From NCBI GenBank assembly GCA_002454335.1, contig DKIP01000108.1:9913-18471 (forward strand): DNA of 8,559 nucleotides, written 5' to 3'. The translations under genes were made by a program, and so were the position numbers. The notes under the pieces were generated by a model that did no database searches, was not told the origin of the DNA, and was given only the letters and a program-made list of their open reading frames with translations. Below are positions 6,127-8,559 of this stretch, piece after piece. This DNA is from Cytophagaceae bacterium UBA6715. Lineage in GTDB: Bacteria; Bacteroidota; Bacteroidia; Cytophagales; Spirosomataceae. Positions within the stretch are counted from its first letter, which is position 1. Each line of letters begins with the position of its first letter.

Positions 6127-6158
6127 TTCGGAATATATAATTTAATATTTTTCGATTA
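6127..6158. repeat. Imperfect direct repeat, copy 1, in AT-rich spacer
   Basis: TTCGGAATATAT at 6127-6138 is followed by a TTTAATA stretch and TTTTTCGA. It matches 6169-6198 with a three-base length difference and a few changes. It lies upstream of the exported-protein promoter (minus strand), where activator or repressor sites could sit. The 6045-6292 spacer otherwise holds no gene that I can support. Confidence 0.5.
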
Positions 6159-6168
6159 TGGGTTTAAA

Positions 6169-6198
6169 TTCGGAATATATTTAACGTTTTTCGAATTA
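6169..6198. repeat. Imperfect direct repeat, copy 2
   Basis: It begins with the same 12 bases, TTCGGAATATAT (6169-6180), then TTAACG and TTTTTCGAATTA. Offset from copy 1 is 42 bases, four helical turns, which would place bound proteins on the same DNA face. A much weaker likeness, AAATTCGTTATATTT, occurs at 6045-6059 in the leader of the exported-protein gene. Confidence 0.5.
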
Positions 6199-6201
6199 AT
6201 A

Positions 6202-6216
6202 CCAAATATTATTTGG
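6202..6216. repeat. Short perfect palindrome
   Basis: CCAAATA-T-TATTTGG is a 7-bp inverted repeat with a one-base centre, just beyond the second direct repeat. It is too tight to form a good RNA hairpin and has no T-run, so a protein-binding site is more likely than a terminator. It could be chance in this AT-rich stretch. Confidence 0.35.
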
Positions 6217-6292
6217 ATAACAATTGTAAACCTTTGGGATAATTCTAATTTAAAAATTTAGGAAAAATTATAAAATTCTTTAAAAAGTACAA

Positions 6293-6853
6293 TCATTGGT
6301 TGTATTTGTTCATTGTTTGTTGGATGCCTTGTAGGCAGAATGAATCAATGATTTCATTCGATCGATTTAAGATGAATGGAATAAGTCCAATTTCTTCTTC
6401 GGAAAAGTTACTTAATACAAAATCTGCTTGTCGGCCTTTCGAAAAATCCGATCCAATTCCCATGCGCAGGCGGGCATATTCTTGTGTATTCAATGTCGCC
6501 TCGATGCTTTTAAGTCCATTATGTCCACCACTGGATCCTTTGGGCTTTAAACGCAGTGTTTCAAATGGCAATGCGATATCGTCTGTCAATATTAACAGGC
6601 GTTCTTTTTCAATTTTTAATTGCTGGCACCAATAATTTACCGCCTTGCCGCTTAAATTCATGTAAGTGCTTGGTTTTAGTAAATGTATTTGGTGTCCTTT
6701 TAGCTTATAAGATGCGATGGCGCCTAATCGGTCTTGGCTAAAGCTGATTGATTTATCTTTGGCTAGGTAGTCCAAAGCCATGAAGCCGATGTTGTGGCGA
6801 GTGAAGAGGTATTCCGGGCCGATGTTGCCGAGTCCAACAATTAAGAAGTTCAT
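6293..6853 (-). CDS. pth: Peptidyl-tRNA hydrolase
   Basis: Pth cleaves the ester bond of peptidyl-tRNAs dropped from stalled ribosomes, recycling tRNA in the cytoplasm. The 186-residue length is normal. The family signatures are complete: FLIVGLGNIGPEYLFTRHNIGF at the N-terminus with N10 and catalytic H20, KPSTYMNLSG at 60-69 with N66, the acidic D91 in LTDDIALP, and GSSGGHNGLKSI at 106-117 with N112. The RLRMGIG block is at 128-134. The ATG at 6853 puts H20 at the canonical number, so the start is firm. There is no Shine-Dalgarno site, and no exact -7 box was found in the 80-base gap shared with the divergent dehydrogenase gene; only TAATTTG (6878-6872), one base short of the consensus. No clear terminator follows the stop in the AT-rich spacer. 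Confidence 0.97.
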   Translation of the reverse strand: MNFLIVGLGNIGPEYLFTRHNIGFMALDYLAKDKSISFSQDRLGAIASYKLKGHQIHLLKPSTYMNLSGKAVNYWCQQLKIEKERLLILTDDIALPFETLRLKPKGSSGGHNGLKSIEATLNTQEYARLRMGIGSDFSKGRQADFVLSNFSEEEIGLIPFILNRSNEIIDSFCLQGIQQTMNKYNQ

Positions 6854-6901
6854 GTGTTATAATATTTCACACAAATTACGCGCAAATTTTTTAGAACACC
6901 T

Positions 6902-6933
6902 CGAAGGCATTACCTTCGGTAAAAATTTTTACC
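6902..6933 (+). promoter_or_regulatory. Overlapping alternative hairpins abutting the dehydrogenase start codon
   Basis: Three pairings share bases. (1) CGAAGG (6902-6907) with CCTTCG (6913-6918). (2) TTACC (6910-6914) with GGTAA (6918-6922) around TTC. (3) GGTAAAAA with TTTTTACC (6918-6933), a perfect 16-bp palindrome whose last base touches the ATG at 6934. They cannot all form together (1 and 2 exclude each other, 2 and 3 too), which could make a leader switch; the palindrome could equally be a protein operator. The pairings are seen; function is inferred. Confidence 0.5.
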
Positions 6934-7683
6934 ATGAATAAGATTGCATGCATCACGGGCGCGAGCTCAGGAATCGGTCTAGCGACAGCTAAAGCATTGT
7001 CAGCCGCTGGCTATCAATTAATTCTTTGTGGACGTCGCTTCGAACGTTTGGACGCATTGAAAAATGAATTGCCAACAGATTCCTATCTGCTAACTTTTGA
7101 TGTACGTGATCGCAATGGAGTAGAGGAAGCTTTTCATTCGCTTCCTGATGCTTGGAAAAACATTGATGTTCTAATTAATAATGCGGGAAATGCGCATGGG
7201 ATGAGTGCGATTCAGGATGGGGATCCTGCCGACTGGGATGCGATGATGCATAGTAATGTGGATGGTTTATTGAATGTTTCCCGTTTGGTTATCCCAGGGA
7301 TGATTCAGCGTGCTGCTGGCCATATCGTTAATTTATCTTCGATAGCTGGCAAGCAAACCTATCCGAATGGCAATGTGTATTGCGCTTCTAAAGCTGCCGT
7401 TGAGGCACTTTCGCAAGGCATGCGTCAAGATTTAACTATTCACGGCATCAAAGTTTCGAATGTGGCACCTGGCGCAGTGAATACGGATTTTTCGGCTGTT
7501 CGATTTAAGGGCGACCAGCAAAAAGCAGATGCGGTTTATGTGGGATTTGAACCTTTAGTTGCTGAGGATGTTGCGGATTTGATTCGTTATATTGTCACAG
7601 CTCCAGCACATGTGAACATTTCGGACGTAACCATTCTCCCGAAAGCACAGGCCTCGGCCACACAAATATTACGAAAGAATTAA
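6934..7683 (+). CDS. SDR-family NAD(P)-dependent oxidoreductase, YdfG-like
   Basis: A 249-residue classical short-chain dehydrogenase/reductase, cytoplasmic. The cofactor loop TGASSGIG is at 8-15, NNAG at 82-85, the catalytic set is N108, S136, Y149 and K153 (YCASK), and APG at 178-180. GRR at 33-35, after the second beta strand, suggests NADP(H) rather than NAD(H). Overall sequence and C-terminus (DVTILPKAQASATQIL) resemble the YdfG group, which oxidises 3-hydroxy acids such as L-allo-threonine and reduces malonic semialdehyde. That substrate is family inference only. The ATG at 6934 follows a perfect palindrome without a Shine-Dalgarno site. The gene is divergent from pth and convergent with rlmB, sharing four bases with it at the stop codons, so it appears to be transcribed alone. 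Confidence 0.92.
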   Translation: MNKIACITGASSGIGLATAKALSAAGYQLILCGRRFERLDALKNELPTDSYLLTFDVRDRNGVEEAFHSLPDAWKNIDVLINNAGNAHGMSAIQDGDPADWDAMMHSNVDGLLNVSRLVIPGMIQRAAGHIVNLSSIAGKQTYPNGNVYCASKAAVEALSQGMRQDLTIHGIKVSNVAPGAVNTDFSAVRFKGDQQKADAVYVGFEPLVAEDVADLIRYIVTAPAHVNISDVTILPKAQASATQILRKN

Positions 7684-8474
7684 TTGCTTCTTTGGCGAAC
7701 GGTTTCAAAAATTACCACACCCGCCGCAACAGATACGTTAAGTGAGCCAACCTGTCCACTTTGAGGAATAACGGCCAAATCATCGGATTTACGAATTAAT
7801 TCGTCGGAGATTCCATCTTCTTCTGATCCCATAATGATGGCAACAGGTCCGCTATAATCCACAGCATAAACCGAACTGCGACCTTTTTCTGTACAGGCAA
7901 CGACCTTTAATCCGGAGTTCTGTAGAAAATCAACCGTTTGAAGTAGGCTTTCTTCCCGACAAACCGGAATGAAGTTTAAGGCACCTGAGGAAGTTTTCAT
8001 GGCATCGCCATTGATTTGAGCAGCTCCACGCGCTGGGATTACAATCGCATGAACTCCTGCACATTCAGCTGTACGGGCAATCGCACCAAAATTACGTACA
8101 TCTGTGATGCGGTCTAAAATTAAAATGAACGGAATTTCGCCTTTTTCGAATGTGTCTGCAATGACATTTTCCAATTTGGCATAATGTATAGCCGAAACGA
8201 AAGCGATGGCTCCTTGGTGATTTTTACGTGTGATGCGATTCAATTTTTCCAAAGGAACTTTCTGTACTTGGATGCCCTTTTCACGAGCTAAGTCCAGGAT
8301 TTCACTGTTTCCTAACTCGCGTTGAACTAATAAACGGTCGATTTCTTTTCCCGAACGAAGTGTTTCCAATACGGATTGTACCCCAAAAACAAACTCTTTG
8401 TTTTCTGTTTTGGGACTTGTGAAATGTCTAAATGGGCGCTTAAATGGCTGTCTTGATTCGTTTTCTTCTGACAC
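7680..8474 (-). CDS. rlmB: 23S rRNA (guanosine-2'-O-)methyltransferase, TrmH/SpoU family
   Basis: A SPOUT-class methyltransferase; RlmB makes 2'-O-methylguanosine in the peptidyl-transferase loop of 23S rRNA (G2251 in E. coli numbering) using S-adenosylmethionine. In 264 residues: a basic, probably disordered tail (1-26), the N-terminal substrate-binding domain (FVFGVQSVLETL onwards to ~95), and the knotted catalytic domain from ~115. Motif 1, DRITDVRNFGAIARTA, is at 121-136 with N128 and R134; motif 2, IIMGSEEDGIS, at 213-223; motif 3, QVGSLNVSVAAG, at 241-252. The family is certain; the exact target nucleotide is inferred. The start is a GTG at 8474: no ATG or TTG occurs in this frame back to the stop at 8541-8543, and no later start precedes the domain. 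No Shine-Dalgarno site is present. Its stop overlaps the dehydrogenase stop by four bases. Confidence 0.92.
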   Translation of the reverse strand: MSEENESRQPFKRPFRHFTSPKTENKEFVFGVQSVLETLRSGKEIDRLLVQRELGNSEILDLAREKGIQVQKVPLEKLNRITRKNHQGAIAFVSAIHYAKLENVIADTFEKGEIPFILILDRITDVRNFGAIARTAECAGVHAIVIPARGAAQINGDAMKTSSGALNFIPVCREESLLQTVDFLQNSGLKVVACTEKGRSSVYAVDYSGPVAIIMGSEEDGISDELIRKSDDLAVIPQSGQVGSLNVSVAAGVVIFETVRQRSN

Positions 8475-8487
8475 GTTGATTGCTGTA

Positions 8488-8542
8488 AATTTGACACGAA
8501 GGTCGGCATTTTTTTTTAAATCATTTGTCTGAATGTCAAATT
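8488..8542. repeat. 9-bp inverted repeat upstream of rlmB
   Basis: AATTTGACA (8488-8496) and TGTCAAATT (8534-8542) are perfect inverted copies separated by 37 bases that include a nine-T run (8509-8517). TAAATTTG at 8486-8493 fits the -7 box TAnnTTTG on the plus strand but lacks a well-placed -33 element. The region to the window end holds no gene I can support; it should contain the rlmB promoter. Confidence 0.35.
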
Positions 8543-8559
8543 AAGCCGAGGAACCTTGA

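Noticed and set aside
6300..6741. Two plus-strand frames antisense to pth
   Set aside because: They mirror the pth coding sequence; no promoter, start context or recognisable protein features.
6858..6863. TATAAT as a sigma-70 -10 box for the dehydrogenase gene
   Set aside because: Bacteroidota use TAnnTTTG-type boxes; there is no matching upstream element and the spacer is AT-rich.
8327..8509. 60-codon minus-strand frame starting at the ATG at 8509
   Set aside because: It overlaps the rlmB 5' end in another frame, has no recognisable product, and rlmB continues intact in its own frame.

Overview
The window looks like a chromosomal segment of a Bacteroidota bacterium, probably from the Cytophagia/Sphingobacteriia side, though the exact group cannot be fixed from this sequence. 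The evidence is: four places match the Bacteroidota -7 promoter box TAnnTTTG; almost no gene has a Shine-Dalgarno sequence; a fused aspartokinase/homoserine dehydrogenase is followed by thrB; and rpsU is followed by a xerC-type recombinase. All nine genes look intact apart from the first, which is cut by the window edge. No tRNA, rRNA, CRISPR array, insertion sequence or prophage gene was seen.

Layout. 1-2086 (+): the 3' part of thrA, then thrB one base later, a threonine biosynthesis operon that stops there with no thrC. 2083-3192 (-): rpsU (ribosomal protein bS21), then xerC, with an intrinsic terminator hairpin that contains the xerC start codon. 3193-3318: a back-to-back divergent promoter region for rpsU (-) and metG (+). 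3319-5349 (+): metG, long form with the C-terminal tRNA-binding domain. 5350-5567: two terminator hairpins, each followed at once by an identical 27-bp repeat. 5568-6044 (-): a small exported protein of unknown function with its own promoter. 6045-6292: AT-rich spacer with direct repeats and a short palindrome. 6293-6853 (-): pth. 6854-6933: spacer with overlapping alternative hairpins touching the next start codon. 6934-7683 (+): a YdfG-like short-chain dehydrogenase. 7680-8474 (-): an RlmB-type rRNA 2'-O-methyltransferase. 8475-8559: upstream region with a 9-bp inverted repeat.

The genes are mostly housekeeping. thrA and thrB act in sequence towards threonine. rpsU, metG, pth and rlmB all serve translation (30S protein, Met-tRNA charging, peptidyl-tRNA recycling, 23S rRNA modification), but they sit in separate transcription units. 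The points most worth a second look are regulatory: the rpsU/xerC terminator that carries a start codon in its apical loop, the Shine-Dalgarno-like site found only at rpsU, the paired hairpin + 27-mer modules, and the switch-like hairpins before the dehydrogenase gene. I did not find a convincing new multi-gene system.
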